A DNA stretch of 64,000 bases from NCBI RefSeq assembly GCF_003610405.1, contig NZ_RAQC01000001.1, forward strand, positions 1,736,001 through 1,800,000, given 5' to 3'. Positions 44,201 to 51,989 of the stretch are shown one piece after another. This DNA is from Microbacterium sp. AG238 (GTDB taxonomy: Bacteria > Actinomycetota > Actinomycetes > Actinomycetales > Microbacteriaceae). Under the pieces are notes generated by a model, which ran no database searches, was not told the origin of the DNA, and saw only the letters and a list, made by a program, of their open reading frames with translations. The position numbers and the translations under genes were made by a program. Positions within the stretch are counted from its first letter, which is position 1; each line of letters starts with the position of its first letter.

Positions 44201-44333
44201 GGAGGTCGACCTCGGTCGTGGGTTCGCCCTCGTACGCGACGGCGAGCGTGCCGATGGTGAGCGCTGCGACGGTCACGATGCCGGCGGAGATGAGCGTTCG
44301 CGGGCGTGCCCGCAGCCACGAGGTCGACTTCAT
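38262..44333 (-). CDS. giant membrane-anchored surface protein with ~11 Ig/cadherin-like repeats and ~5 Fn3 domains
   Basis: A 2023-residue protein, the largest in the window. Residues 12-33 are a signal anchor. Residues ~35-365 are a beta-rich outer domain that could be a propeller. A Glu/Thr-rich linker (365-395) leads to about eleven ~90-residue Ig/cadherin-like repeats (395-1458), marked by recurring NDTDxDGD and D/E-PDGD loops likely to bind Ca2+. Then come about five Fn3 domains (1462-1930; SWSPP, TWTAP, SWNQP), a Pro run, and an 85-residue C-terminal domain with four Cys (1950, 1954, 1973, 1999). There is no sortase motif, so it is held by its N-terminal helix and would reach far through the wall. 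It is probably co-transcribed with moxR. Confidence 0.9.
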   Translation of the reverse strand: MKSTSWLRARPRTLISAGIVTVAALTIGTLAVAYEGEPTTEVDLHDGGVWVTKQSSLLVGHYNNESRVLDGSLRTTSAEYDVLQSGPRVVVVDSDGSAMSAVDPAKVVLSGTAEVQPGAQIALGSDTVSVLDAAGDLRTVQFAGVNGFSFEGNEPIAELGENATATVGTDGTIYAASAAGASLYAYAPIGDGTVAQTAERRLEGIAEDHELAITSLGQTPFVLDRDTNLLYGGDGSQTNLPADALLQRPSNSAETLTVSTGSALLRVQPGGQTTTIEAGAEGTPAEPVYVGGCAYGAWSGSGVFVRDCADDADDIVQKIEGIDPAAKLEFRVNRDVVVLNDVFGGAAWLASENMQRVDNWTDITPPEGTGDEEQETTEETVETALPERTEENTPPIAVDDSFGVRPGRTTVLPVLFNDTDADGDVLVAEATSDPAFGQISPIQNGGALQIAVPDDASGSTSFTYKADDGRGGEASATVRLSVRGDDENSPPVQQRVTPVTVEAGGTTSYNVLSEWIDPDGDDIFLKSVQPDGGDEADFTSDGQITYRAIGAVQGRKDVPIIVSDGTDDGAGVLRIDVRPPGTTVPVTNADHVVTRVGQSVTVSPLTNDTSAGREPLRLTRVDEVEGATIQPDFAEQTFTFTSDVVNTYYVDYLVSAGPNSVPGLVRVDVLPAADTNLPPVAVRDVALLPAGGDVLVNVLGNDTDPAGGILVVQSVTADPDGGVTAAVLGHETVRITDQGSLSEQTRVSYTISNGDQSATGEIVVIPIPAPDKLRPPVANNDTAVVRVGDVVTIDVLANDTHPNGDTLHVSPELVPPLIDEVDGQVFVSEDKLRFRAGDEPKTVNATYEAVDSSGQRAGAYVTIQILPRQDDANAAPRPRDLTARTLSGSKVTIPVPLDGIDEDGDSVELIGIASSPSKGRIVETGSNTFVYEAFDTSVGSDSFTYRVRDRLGKEGTARIQVGVAPPETTNQAPYAVKDAVIMRPGRQVAVSVLLNDSDPDGDLFGFAADALEVPDVDGLAAEVSGEQVIITAPDVPMNTSIQYTIEDARGLKATAPVQITVDPDVPLQRPIARDDRVRAEDVDENGVAEVAVLDNDDDPDGTRSALRVTLGAGGENATVRPNGTVSVQLTDERQLITYFITDEDELTAAAFIHVPSLAELPPSLISTEALVVQSGETVELPLSEYVRASGGRDVVVTEAEKVTAAHSDGASLVKDERTLVYTSAADYFGQDALTFEVTDGSGPDDPEGRKATLMIPITVTPPDNRPPSMIGAQMDVAQGEDARTLDLAALATDPDPDDAGNLRFAIVGGAPDGLTARVDGSVLSVQASTDVAKGTSLPVQVSVTDGESDPVTATITVTVTASTRPLATANADVIEQADQGATIPVSVLDNDVNPFPETPLKVVGAFTETSGASATVAGDRVEVTSRADFVGTLVVRYRIQDATGDPDREVEGQIRITVQGRPDAPGKPTVTSVESRTVVMSWSPPVDNGASITGYTVRSTSGSYSRECRSTTCTLDGLTNNVEYNFVVTATNRVGESDPSLPSETARPDQRPDTPNPPTLAFGDRSVDVTWTAPRTEGSPVESYSLQISPAPPSGVAEKTGVTGSPITWDGLQNGVQYQVRVRAHNRAPEPSSWSVWSQAMVPAGKPDAPGAPSTQRLNPVGNRSQMQVSWNQPANNGDAIAGYQLQVRRGGATVDTISVPAGQTSQAVTVDTSTTDYTFVVRAQNKAGWGEWSAASAPRRAFTPPGAPTGISASEGDNRVTVSWTAGPLNGANPGEVSYQYSVNNGGWRNDWIGGGNGGSGTIGNGQVNNNGTYTVRVRAVATADGSRYEGEPSAASNQVAPYGQIGNPSASATRDGNRVTLSWSSPSRNGRDITTEISINGGGWQRVDASGSSPRGDVGYSSTQSIRVRVSAAGSEAREASASVTTPNPPPPPQPRASVEKGSPVGGCVNGCFHLKVNTQDFPAGNYRIDCYDGNRKFNTYPSSYDVPANGSIQLDCWIGADGRDISAEIIGWGRTGTTRW

Positions 44334-44436
44334 TGGGCTCGGCTCCCCCCGGGGCGACGATCATCGGCCCGGCTTCCGGGCTCGCGCTGGTTGAACTGCG
44401 GAACCACCCTATGTCAAGAGGGGTGCCGGATTCGGC

Positions 44437-44468
44437 GGTTGACATGGGGAGTTCTCCCCATGTCAACC
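44437..44468. promoter_or_regulatory. perfect palindrome with TTGACAT half-sites
   Basis: Fifteen-base perfect arms around TT (44437-44451 and 44454-44468; core GTTGACATGGGGAG). On the minus strand a related word, CTTGACATAGGG, recurs at 44422-44411. It sits 17 bases after the UvrA-like stop and ~100 bases before the giant gene start. It could be the UvrA terminator or an operator for the giant gene; the extra half-site favours protein binding. Confidence 0.55.
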
Positions 44469-44484
44469 CTGGCGGACGTGTGCA

Positions 44485-46860
44485 TCACCGCTCCGGCGCC
44501 GCGCTCGTCGCGACGTAGCGCCGCAGATGCTGCGCGGTGAGTGTGTCGGCGGCCGCCACGAGGTCGGCCGGCGACCCCTCGAACACGACCTGCCCGCCGT
44601 CACGCCCGGCACCGGGACCGATGTCGATGATGTGATCGGCGTGCGCCATGACCGCCTGATGGTGCTCGATGACGATGACGGAGTTGCCGGCCCCGACGAG
44701 CCGGTCGAGCAGGGCGAGGAGGTTGTCGACGTCGGCGAGATGCAGGCCCGTCGTCGGCTCGTCGAGGATGTACACCGAACCCGACGTGGCCATCGAGATC
44801 GCGAGCTTCAGCCGCTGTCGTTCCCCGCCGGAGAGTGTGCTGAGCGCCTGGCCGAGCGTGATGTAACCGAGGCCGACATCGATCAGACGCGAGAGGATGC
44901 CGCCCGCCACACGTGCGGGCAGCGCCTCGGCCGCCTCGGCTGCGCTCAGCGCGAGCACGTCTGCGATGGTCCGCCCGTCGAGGGTGTACTGGAGGACCTC
45001 GGGACTGAACCCCGACCCCTGGCACACGTCGCACTCGGTCTCGACGGATGCGGTGATGCCGAGCTTCGTGACGATGACCCCCAGCCCCTTGCACGCCGGG
45101 CACGCCCCCTGCGAGTTGGCACTGAAGAGAGCCGGCTTGACCCCGTTGGCCTTCGCGAACGCCGACCGGATCGGATCGAGCAGGCCCGTGTACGTCGCCG
45201 GGCTGCTGCGACGATTGCCTCGGATGGACGACTGGTCGACGACGACGACTCCCTCCCGCCCCGCGAGGCTGCCGTGGATGAGCGACGACTTCCCCGAGCC
45301 GGCGACCCCGGTGACGACCGTGAGGGTGCCGAGCGGGACGTCGACGTCGACCGACTTGAGGTTGTTGGCGGTCGCTCCACGGATCTCGATGACGCCGGTC
45401 GACGCCCGCACCGTCGGCTTGAGCTGAGCCCGGTGGTCGAGGTGCCGCCCCGTCAGGGTGCCGGATGCCCGCAACTCGGCGACGGATCCGGTGAACTGGA
45501 TCCGCCCGCCATGGCGTCCCGCCCCGGGACCGAGGTCGATGACGTGATCGGCGACTTCGATGACTTCGGGCTTGTGCTCGACGACGAGCACGGTGTTGCC
45601 CTTGTCTCGGAGCCCCCGCAGCAGCTCGTTCATGCGCTGGACGTCGTGCGGATGAAGACCCGCGGTCGGTTCGTCGAAGACGTAGGTGACATCCGTCAGG
45701 CTCGACCCGAGATGCCGGATCATCTTCGTCCGCTGAGCTTCGCCGCCCGACAGCGTTCCCGATGAGCGGTCGAGCGAGAGATAGCCGAGGCCGATGTCGA
45801 TGAAGGACTGCACGGTGGCTCGCAGGCCGGCCAGCAACGGCTCGACGGCGGGGGCGTCGATCGCCCCGAGCCAGTCGGCCAGATCGGTGATCTGCATCGC
45901 CGCGGCGTCCGCGATGCTCGCGCCGGCGATCTTCGCCGAGCGCGCGCCCGCGTTGAGTCTCGTTCCGCCGCATGCCGAGCACGGCATGAACTTCACCGCA
46001 CGCTCGACGAAAGCCCGGACGTGGGGCTGCAACGCGTCGCGATCCTTCTGCAGCATCGATTTCGTGATCCGGGGCACGAGCCCCTCGTAGGTCATGTTGA
46101 TGCTCTGGATCTTGACCTTCGTGGGCTCTTTGTAGAGGAAGTCCGCGAGCTCGGCATCCGAGTACTCGGCGATCGGCTTGTCGGGATCGAGCAGACCCGA
46201 CTCGCTGTACCCGCGCACCATCCAGCCGTCGGCGTTGTAGCCCGGAACCTGGATGGCCCCCTCGTTGAGAGACTTCGACCGATCGACGAGTTCATCGATG
46301 TCCACGTCGCTCACTTCGCCGAGACCTTCGCAGTCGGGGCACATGCCACCCGTCACCTGGAACGACCGTCGCTGCTCGCGGCCCGCATCGCCGCCCACGG
46401 CGATGGTGATCTTGCCGGCGCCGGACACCGAGGGCACGTTGAACGAGAACGCCTGCGGCGACCCTACGAACGGTTCGCCGATGCGGCTGAACAGCACGCG
46501 CAGCATCGCGTGGACATCGGTCGCCGTGCCCACGGTCGAGCGCGCGTTCGCGCCCATCCGCTCCTGGTCGACGATGATCGCGGGGCTGATGTTCTCGAGC
46601 GAGTCGACGTCGGGCCGCCCGATCTGCGCCATGAACTGCTGCACGAAGGTGGGATAGGTCTCGTTGATGAGACGCCGCGACTCGGCGGCGATCGTGCCGA
46701 ACACGAGCGAGGACTTGCCCGAGCCGCTCACCCCGGTGAACACCGTGAGACGTCGTTTCGGGATGTCGACGTCGACATCGTCGAGGTTGTTCTCGCGCGC
46801 GCCGCGGACGCGGATGACCTCGTGCGAATCGGCGACGATCTCAGCGGATGCGGCGGCCAT
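44485..46860 (-). CDS. UvrA-like excinuclease/ABC-F-type ATPase paralogue
   Basis: A 791-residue double ABC ATPase. Walker A motifs are GVSGSGKSS and GVAGSGKSS; the signatures LSGGEAQR and LSGGERQR are followed by DEPT Walker B motifs. UvrA-type zinc-finger pairs are visible (CPDCEGLG; CPACKGLG with CDVCQGSGF). It is ~150 residues shorter than housekeeping UvrA, in the class that includes DrrC-like drug-resistance proteins, so it may bind DNA or intercalators rather than serve normal excision repair. The ATG at 46860 lies inside the end of the glycosylase gene (20-base overlap) and is preceded by GAGAGG. Confidence 0.9.
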   Translation of the reverse strand: MAAASAEIVADSHEVIRVRGARENNLDDVDVDIPKRRLTVFTGVSGSGKSSLVFGTIAAESRRLINETYPTFVQQFMAQIGRPDVDSLENISPAIIVDQERMGANARSTVGTATDVHAMLRVLFSRIGEPFVGSPQAFSFNVPSVSGAGKITIAVGGDAGREQRRSFQVTGGMCPDCEGLGEVSDVDIDELVDRSKSLNEGAIQVPGYNADGWMVRGYSESGLLDPDKPIAEYSDAELADFLYKEPTKVKIQSINMTYEGLVPRITKSMLQKDRDALQPHVRAFVERAVKFMPCSACGGTRLNAGARSAKIAGASIADAAAMQITDLADWLGAIDAPAVEPLLAGLRATVQSFIDIGLGYLSLDRSSGTLSGGEAQRTKMIRHLGSSLTDVTYVFDEPTAGLHPHDVQRMNELLRGLRDKGNTVLVVEHKPEVIEVADHVIDLGPGAGRHGGRIQFTGSVAELRASGTLTGRHLDHRAQLKPTVRASTGVIEIRGATANNLKSVDVDVPLGTLTVVTGVAGSGKSSLIHGSLAGREGVVVVDQSSIRGNRRSSPATYTGLLDPIRSAFAKANGVKPALFSANSQGACPACKGLGVIVTKLGITASVETECDVCQGSGFSPEVLQYTLDGRTIADVLALSAAEAAEALPARVAGGILSRLIDVGLGYITLGQALSTLSGGERQRLKLAISMATSGSVYILDEPTTGLHLADVDNLLALLDRLVGAGNSVIVIEHHQAVMAHADHIIDIGPGAGRDGGQVVFEGSPADLVAAADTLTAQHLRRYVATSAAPER

Positions 46861-47488
46861 CGGACATCCTCTCGGTGCGGACCTCCCCATTGTGGGGCTT
46901 CGCGACGTCGAGGGCGAGGGTTCGGTGGCATCCCTCGACGTGGTCGTCGACCATGCCGGTCGATTGCATGAGCGCGTACATCGTCGTCGGACCGACGAAT
47001 CGGAAGCCACGTCGGCGCAGTGCCTTGCTCATCGCCTCGGACTCCGCCGTCACCGGCGGCACGTCGGCCAGTGTCGCGGGGCGAGGCCGGCCCGCCTCAG
47101 GAGCGAACGACCACATGAGCTCGTCGAACTCGCCGTCGGCGACGTCGAGCAGCAGCCGCGCGTTCGAGATGGTGGCCTCGATCTTCGCCCGGTTGCGGAT
47201 GATGCCGGCATCCGCCATGAGAGCCGCGATCTCCGTCGCACCGAATGCCGCCACACGCACCGGCTCGAAGCCGGCGAAGACCTCGCGGAAGCGCGGGCGC
47301 TTGCGCAGGATCGTGATCCAGCTGAGCCCCGCTTGGAACCCTTCGAGGCTCAGCTTCTCGAACAGCGCACGGTCGCCGTGAAGCGGGCGACCCCACTCTT
47401 CGTCGTGGTAGCGGCGGTACTCGGCGTCGTCACCCACCCAGCCGCAGCGGTCCAGGCCGTCGGGTCCGGTGATGAGGTCGAGCGCCAT
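46841..47488 (-). CDS. tag: DNA-3-methyladenine glycosylase I
   Basis: A 215-residue base-excision-repair enzyme removing 3-methyladenine. The N-terminal CGWVGDD (Cys ~15), YHDEEWG (His ~28) and the C-terminal DDHVEGCH supply the zinc ligands of the Tag family. The LSWITILRKR segment matches the substrate region. It overlaps the UvrA-like gene by 20 bases, making a two-gene DNA-damage unit. The C-terminus (~15 residues) extends slightly past the zinc site. Confidence 0.93.
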   Translation of the reverse strand: MALDLITGPDGLDRCGWVGDDAEYRRYHDEEWGRPLHGDRALFEKLSLEGFQAGLSWITILRKRPRFREVFAGFEPVRVAAFGATEIAALMADAGIIRNRAKIEATISNARLLLDVADGEFDELMWSFAPEAGRPRPATLADVPPVTAESEAMSKALRRRGFRFVGPTTMYALMQSTGMVDDHVEGCHRTLALDVAKPHNGEVRTERMSDGRRIR

Positions 47489-47544
47489 TCCGCCAGGCTA
47501 GCGAGGGCGTCCGACACGGAAGGACCCGATGGCCGGGCCGCGCC

Positions 47545-49665
47545 TCAGGAGCCCCGCTTTCCCGACTTCGCGAGCGTCTTCTCCGAGACGGGCGCGTTGC
47601 CCGACGCGGCGAGGTCGGCGAAGTACTCGTGCGCCTCGCGCTGCCGCTCCGCCTCCGCGCCGGACGCGATGGGAGCGCGGACGTGCTCGGGTGCGAAACC
47701 GAAGGCGTCGACGAGATCTTGGGCGTGCGGGCGCAGGCGCGCGCAGAGCCGGTCGATGTAGCTCGTGACGGCGGCTGCCCGCTGAGTCGAGAGGCGACCG
47801 TTGATCAGGTACCAGGCGAGGTGCCGCTCGATGAGGGTCAGACCGAAGAGGTCGCGCAGCCACACGAGCACCTGGCGGGTGCCCTCGTCGCCGACGCGCT
47901 CGACACCCTGCGCGAACGCCTCCCACTGCAGCAGCTCACCGTGGGCGCGTGCGGCCTCGATCAGTTCCGACTGGTGCTGGTTGAAGACGGCGGCGGCATC
48001 CTGCTGCGACATCTTCGACGCGGGACGGAGAGCGGCGGCGATGTCGGCGATCATCTGCTCGACGCGGCCCGTCAGCAGTTCGTGCTGCTGCTCGGCCCGG
48101 AGCCCGAGCTCGACCGACCGCGCCATCTGCCCGAAGTCGGCGACCGACTGACCGAGCCGGCGAAGACCGGCACCGTGGAACACGCGCTCGGCCGTCGAGA
48201 CGGCGGCGAACTTCGCGAGGGACCTGGCGTCGGCGCCCTTGAACTGCTTGGCGTAGTCGCTGAGGAGCCTCTTGCCGACCAGCTGCAGGAGCACGTTGTT
48301 GTCGCCCTCGAAAGTGGCGAAGACATCGAGGTCGTGGTGCAGGTCGACCATGCGGTTCTCGGCGAGGAAGCCCTGACCCCCGCATGCCTCGCGGCACTCC
48401 TGGATCGTGTCGAGCGCGTTCCACGTCGACAGCGGCTTGAGGGCGGCGGCGAGAGTCTCGAGGTTCTCGCGCCCCTCCGGGGTGTCGGTGCGGCCCGAGA
48501 ACACGCCGTCGAACGCCTGCAGCAGCTCGTCGTGCGAGAAGAACTGCGCGTAGGTCTGCGCGATCCGCGGCAGCAGACGGCGCTGGTGCCGACCGTAGTC
48601 GAGCAGGGTGACCTCTTCGGTGCCGGCGCCGGAGTCGAACTGGCGGCGCTGGTTGGCGTAGGTCACGGCGATGTACTCCGCGAGCGCTGAAGCCGTCGTG
48701 GCGGAGCCGTCGAGCGACACGCGCCCCTGCACGAGTGCGCCGAGCATCGTGAAGAACCGGCGGCCCGGGCTGGCGATGTCGGAGCTGTAGGTGCCGTCGG
48801 GCGCGACGTCGCCGTAGCGGTTGAGCAGATTCGTGCGCGGGATGCGGACGTGATCGAAGTGGAGACGGCCGTTGTCGATGCCGTTGAGCCCGCCCTTGAC
48901 CCCGTCGTCCTCTCCGCCGACGCCGGGCAGGAAGTTGCCCTCGTCATCGCGGAGCGGCACGAAGAAGCAGTGGACACCGTAGTTCACGCCGCCCGTGATG
49001 AGCTGAGCGAAGAGGGTGGCCGCCTTGCCGTGCACCGCCGCGTTGCCCAGGTAGTCCTTCCACGCACCGCGGAACGGCGTATGGATGACGAACTCCTCGG
49101 TCTCGGGGTCGTACGTGGCGGTCGTGTCGATGGCAGCGACATCCGATCCGTGCCCGGTCTCGGTCATCGCGAACGCACCCGGCAGGCGCATCTCCATCGC
49201 GTCGCGCAGCCACGCGTCGTGGTGGGGCTTCGTGCCGAGCTGGTGGATGGCCGAGCCGAAGAGGCCCCACTGCACGCCGGACTTGATCTGCAGGCTGGGG
49301 TCGGCGAGCACGAGCTCCTGGAAGCCGGCCAGGTTCGCGCCGTTGTCACCGTCGCCGCCGTACTCCTTCGGATAGCCGCGCCCCGAGGCGCCGCGCTCGA
49401 CGAGCAGGTGGAGCTGCTTGAGCACGCGTTCGCGGTGCTCAGCCATCGGCTCGCCCGGGATCTGCCAGAACACGGGGTCCTTGATCATCTCGCGCGCCTC
49501 GCGACGCGTCGCCGCCCAGGTTCCGAGCAGCATGTCGGTGACCGCGTCGATGTCGATGCGCGCCTCGTGCGCCTCCTCCGCGGTATGGGGCGCGGTCGGA
49601 GCTCCCCCGGCGGGGGTGCGGTTCTCGGTTGCGGGCTTGTGGGGACGAACAGCGGCGTCGGTCAT
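47545..49665 (-). CDS. acyl-CoA oxidase / acyl-CoA dehydrogenase-fold flavoenzyme
   Basis: A 706-residue FAD enzyme for the first step of fatty-acid beta-oxidation. The flavin/substrate motif AMTETGHGSDV, the GWKDYLGN-type strand, CGGQGF and the catalytic-base region FATFEGDNNV (Glu453) are in place. The C-terminal ~200 residues form the extra ACOX helical domain, and overall length fits acyl-CoA oxidases rather than ~380-residue dehydrogenases. The start at 49665 follows GAAAGG. A TTGGCG-17-TACTGT promoter lies ~40-70 bases upstream. It stands alone. Confidence 0.88.
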   Translation of the reverse strand: MTDAAVRPHKPATENRTPAGGAPTAPHTAEEAHEARIDIDAVTDMLLGTWAATRREAREMIKDPVFWQIPGEPMAEHRERVLKQLHLLVERGASGRGYPKEYGGDGDNGANLAGFQELVLADPSLQIKSGVQWGLFGSAIHQLGTKPHHDAWLRDAMEMRLPGAFAMTETGHGSDVAAIDTTATYDPETEEFVIHTPFRGAWKDYLGNAAVHGKAATLFAQLITGGVNYGVHCFFVPLRDDEGNFLPGVGGEDDGVKGGLNGIDNGRLHFDHVRIPRTNLLNRYGDVAPDGTYSSDIASPGRRFFTMLGALVQGRVSLDGSATTASALAEYIAVTYANQRRQFDSGAGTEEVTLLDYGRHQRRLLPRIAQTYAQFFSHDELLQAFDGVFSGRTDTPEGRENLETLAAALKPLSTWNALDTIQECREACGGQGFLAENRMVDLHHDLDVFATFEGDNNVLLQLVGKRLLSDYAKQFKGADARSLAKFAAVSTAERVFHGAGLRRLGQSVADFGQMARSVELGLRAEQQHELLTGRVEQMIADIAAALRPASKMSQQDAAAVFNQHQSELIEAARAHGELLQWEAFAQGVERVGDEGTRQVLVWLRDLFGLTLIERHLAWYLINGRLSTQRAAAVTSYIDRLCARLRPHAQDLVDAFGFAPEHVRAPIASGAEAERQREAHEYFADLAASGNAPVSEKTLAKSGKRGS

Positions 49666-49705
49666 CGCGTGCCTTTCGACGTCGGAAGGATCGGAGTCGA
49701 TAATC

Positions 49706-49734
49706 ACAGTAGAACTTCCACAACACCTCGCCAA
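49706..49734 (-). promoter_or_regulatory. putative promoter of the acyl-CoA oxidase gene
   Basis: On the minus strand TTGGCG (49734-49729), a 17-base spacer and TACTGT (49711-49706) make a plausible vegetative promoter, giving a ~35-base leader to the ATG at 49665. Read directly; no experiment implied. Confidence 0.4.
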
Positions 49735-49809
49735 GCGGGTTGGACGATGGGTACAACGGGATGCCGGTACGTCGGCGACCCGCATTGTGCGACCGCGACA
49801 TCCGGTCGG

Positions 49810-51945
49810 TCAGTGCGACGCGACGACGGCCAGCACGGCGTCGCCGTAGGCCTCGCGTTTCTTGGCGCCGATGCCCGTGATTCCCTCGAGGTCGGCCGAG
49901 GTGCGGGGCCGACGATCGGCGAGGGCGCGCAAGGTCGCGTCGCCGAAGACGATGTAGGCGGGCACCCCCTGCTCGCGCGCCTGCTCGGCACGCCACGCGC
50001 GCAGCGCCTCGAAGAGGTCGCGGTCGCCCTCGGCCACCTGCTCGGCCGCAGCAGCCTTGCGCACCCGCGAGCCGCCGCTGTTCTGCCCTCGTCCGAGCAC
50101 GTCGCGTCGCAGCGGAACGCCGGTCTCGCCCTTGAGCACGGGGGCTCCGGCATCGCCGACCGCGAGCACACCGTACTCGCCGCGGGCGACGAGGATGCCG
50201 CGAGCGAGGAGCTGCCGGATGACGCTGCGCCAGTCCTGGTCGGACAGATCGGAGCCGAGGCCGTACGTCGCCAGCTCGTCGTGGCGCTGCTGACGGATGC
50301 GCTCCGTCGACGCGCCGCGCAAGATGTCGACGAGATGGCCGGCGCCGAACGACTGATTGCGTTCGCGCTGAAGCCGGATGATCGTCGACAGCAGCTTCTG
50401 GGCGGGGACCAGACCATCCCAGGTGTCGGGCGGCGTGAGGCACGTGTCGCAGTTGCCGCAGGGCTCGGAGTCCTGACCGAAGTAGCCGAGCAGATTCTGT
50501 CGGCGGCACGCGACTGTTTCACACAGGGCGAGCATCGCGTCGAGGTGTTGCCCCATGCGCATCTTGAAGGTGCGGTCGCCGGGGCTCTGGTCGATGAGGC
50601 GCCGCTGCTGCACGACGTCCCCCAGGCCATAGGCCATCCAGGCGATCGACGCTTCGCCGTCGCGCCCGGCTCGGCCCGTCTCCTGGTAGTACCCCTCGAC
50701 GGACTTCGGGAGGTCGATGTGGGCCACGAACCGGACGTCGGGCTTGTCGATGCCCATCCCGAACGCGATCGTCGCGACCATGACGACGCCGTCTTCGCGG
50801 AGGAACCGCGACTGGTGGGCAGCACGCATCTCGGCCGGCAGCCCCGCGTGGTACGGCAACGCGTCGAGCCCCTGTGCGGCGAGATAGTCGGCCGTCTGCT
50901 CGACCGACTTGCGGCTGAGCGCGTAGACGATGCCGGCCGAGCCCTCGGGCATCGAGCGGATGAACGTGACGAGCTGTCGCCGCGGATCGACCTTGGGTTC
51001 GATGCGGTACTGGATGTTGGGCCGGTCGAAGCTCGCGACGAAGTGACGCGCCTGCGGCAGCCGAAGCCGCTCGGTCAGCTCCTGGTGCGTTGCGCGGGTG
51101 GCGGTCGCGGTGAGGGCCATACGCGGCACCCCGGGGAACCGCTCGTCGAGGTCGCCGAGGGAAAGGTAGTCGGGCCGGAAGTCGTGGCCCCACTGCGAGA
51201 CGCAGTGCGCCTCGTCGATCGCGATGACGCTCAGGGCTCCGCGCTGCAGCAGCTGCGTCGTCTGCGGCACGCTCAAGCGCTCGGGCGCCACGTAGAGCAG
51301 GTCGAGCTCGCCCGCGAGGTAGGCCTGCTCGACGCCCGCGCGTTCGCCCGGAGACTGCGTGGAGTTCAGATAGGCGGCGCGCACGCCGTTGGCGATCAGA
51401 GCGTCGACCTGATCGTGCATGAGCGCGATGAGCGGACTGACGACGAGGCCGGTGCCCGGGCGCACGAGCGCGGGCACCTGGTAGGTGATCGACTTGCCTC
51501 CGCCTGTGGGCATGAGGACGACGGCATCCCCGCCACCGATGACATGCGAGACGATGTCGCCCTGGTCGCCGCGGAAGTCGTCGTAGCCGAAGACCTCTTT
51601 GAGCACCGCGCGCGGGTCGGTCCCGACGAAGTCGCGTCGGGCGAGGGAGAGGACGGCGGCGGGAGCTGCGGTCGCGCCCGGGTGTGCGGTCCGGGCCGGA
51701 GCGGCGGTGCGGGCCGGAGCTGCGGCGCGGCGGGCTGGGGCGCTCGACTCAGGGGCTGCAGCGCGGTCGCGAGTGGCGCGGGCGACAGCGGCGCCGTACC
51801 CGTCGAACTCGGGCGGCGGCGGTGCGTCGAAGTCTTCGGGCGGCGCGAACTCGTCGGGGTTCCAGTCGAGGTCGGCGTAGGGATCGACATCCCGGGGCTG
51901 CTGCTCTCGACTCACTCGATTCACGATAGCCGCGGCATCCGACAT
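49810..51945 (-). CDS. recQ: ATP-dependent DNA helicase RecQ
   Basis: A ~711-residue helicase acting in recombination and fork repair. A ~100-residue disordered Ala/Pro lead precedes motif I (MPTGGGKS), motif II (DEAHCVSQWGHDFRPDY), motif III (LTATAT) and motif VI (QETGRAGRDG). A RecQ zinc site (CRRQNLLGYF...CGNCDTC), a winged helix and a C-terminal HRDC-like domain (~630-711) follow. The start is uncertain: ATG 51945 is used; a GTG ten codons in (51915) is possible because no good ribosome site is visible for either. Confidence 0.95.
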   Translation of the reverse strand: MSDAAAIVNRVSREQQPRDVDPYADLDWNPDEFAPPEDFDAPPPPEFDGYGAAVARATRDRAAAPESSAPARRAAAPARTAAPARTAHPGATAAPAAVLSLARRDFVGTDPRAVLKEVFGYDDFRGDQGDIVSHVIGGGDAVVLMPTGGGKSITYQVPALVRPGTGLVVSPLIALMHDQVDALIANGVRAAYLNSTQSPGERAGVEQAYLAGELDLLYVAPERLSVPQTTQLLQRGALSVIAIDEAHCVSQWGHDFRPDYLSLGDLDERFPGVPRMALTATATRATHQELTERLRLPQARHFVASFDRPNIQYRIEPKVDPRRQLVTFIRSMPEGSAGIVYALSRKSVEQTADYLAAQGLDALPYHAGLPAEMRAAHQSRFLREDGVVMVATIAFGMGIDKPDVRFVAHIDLPKSVEGYYQETGRAGRDGEASIAWMAYGLGDVVQQRRLIDQSPGDRTFKMRMGQHLDAMLALCETVACRRQNLLGYFGQDSEPCGNCDTCLTPPDTWDGLVPAQKLLSTIIRLQRERNQSFGAGHLVDILRGASTERIRQQRHDELATYGLGSDLSDQDWRSVIRQLLARGILVARGEYGVLAVGDAGAPVLKGETGVPLRRDVLGRGQNSGGSRVRKAAAAEQVAEGDRDLFEALRAWRAEQAREQGVPAYIVFGDATLRALADRRPRTSADLEGITGIGAKKREAYGDAVLAVVASH

Positions 51946-51989
51946 CCTGCTGGGCGCGTCCCCAGACGCAGGGGCGTCGCACGCCCCCG

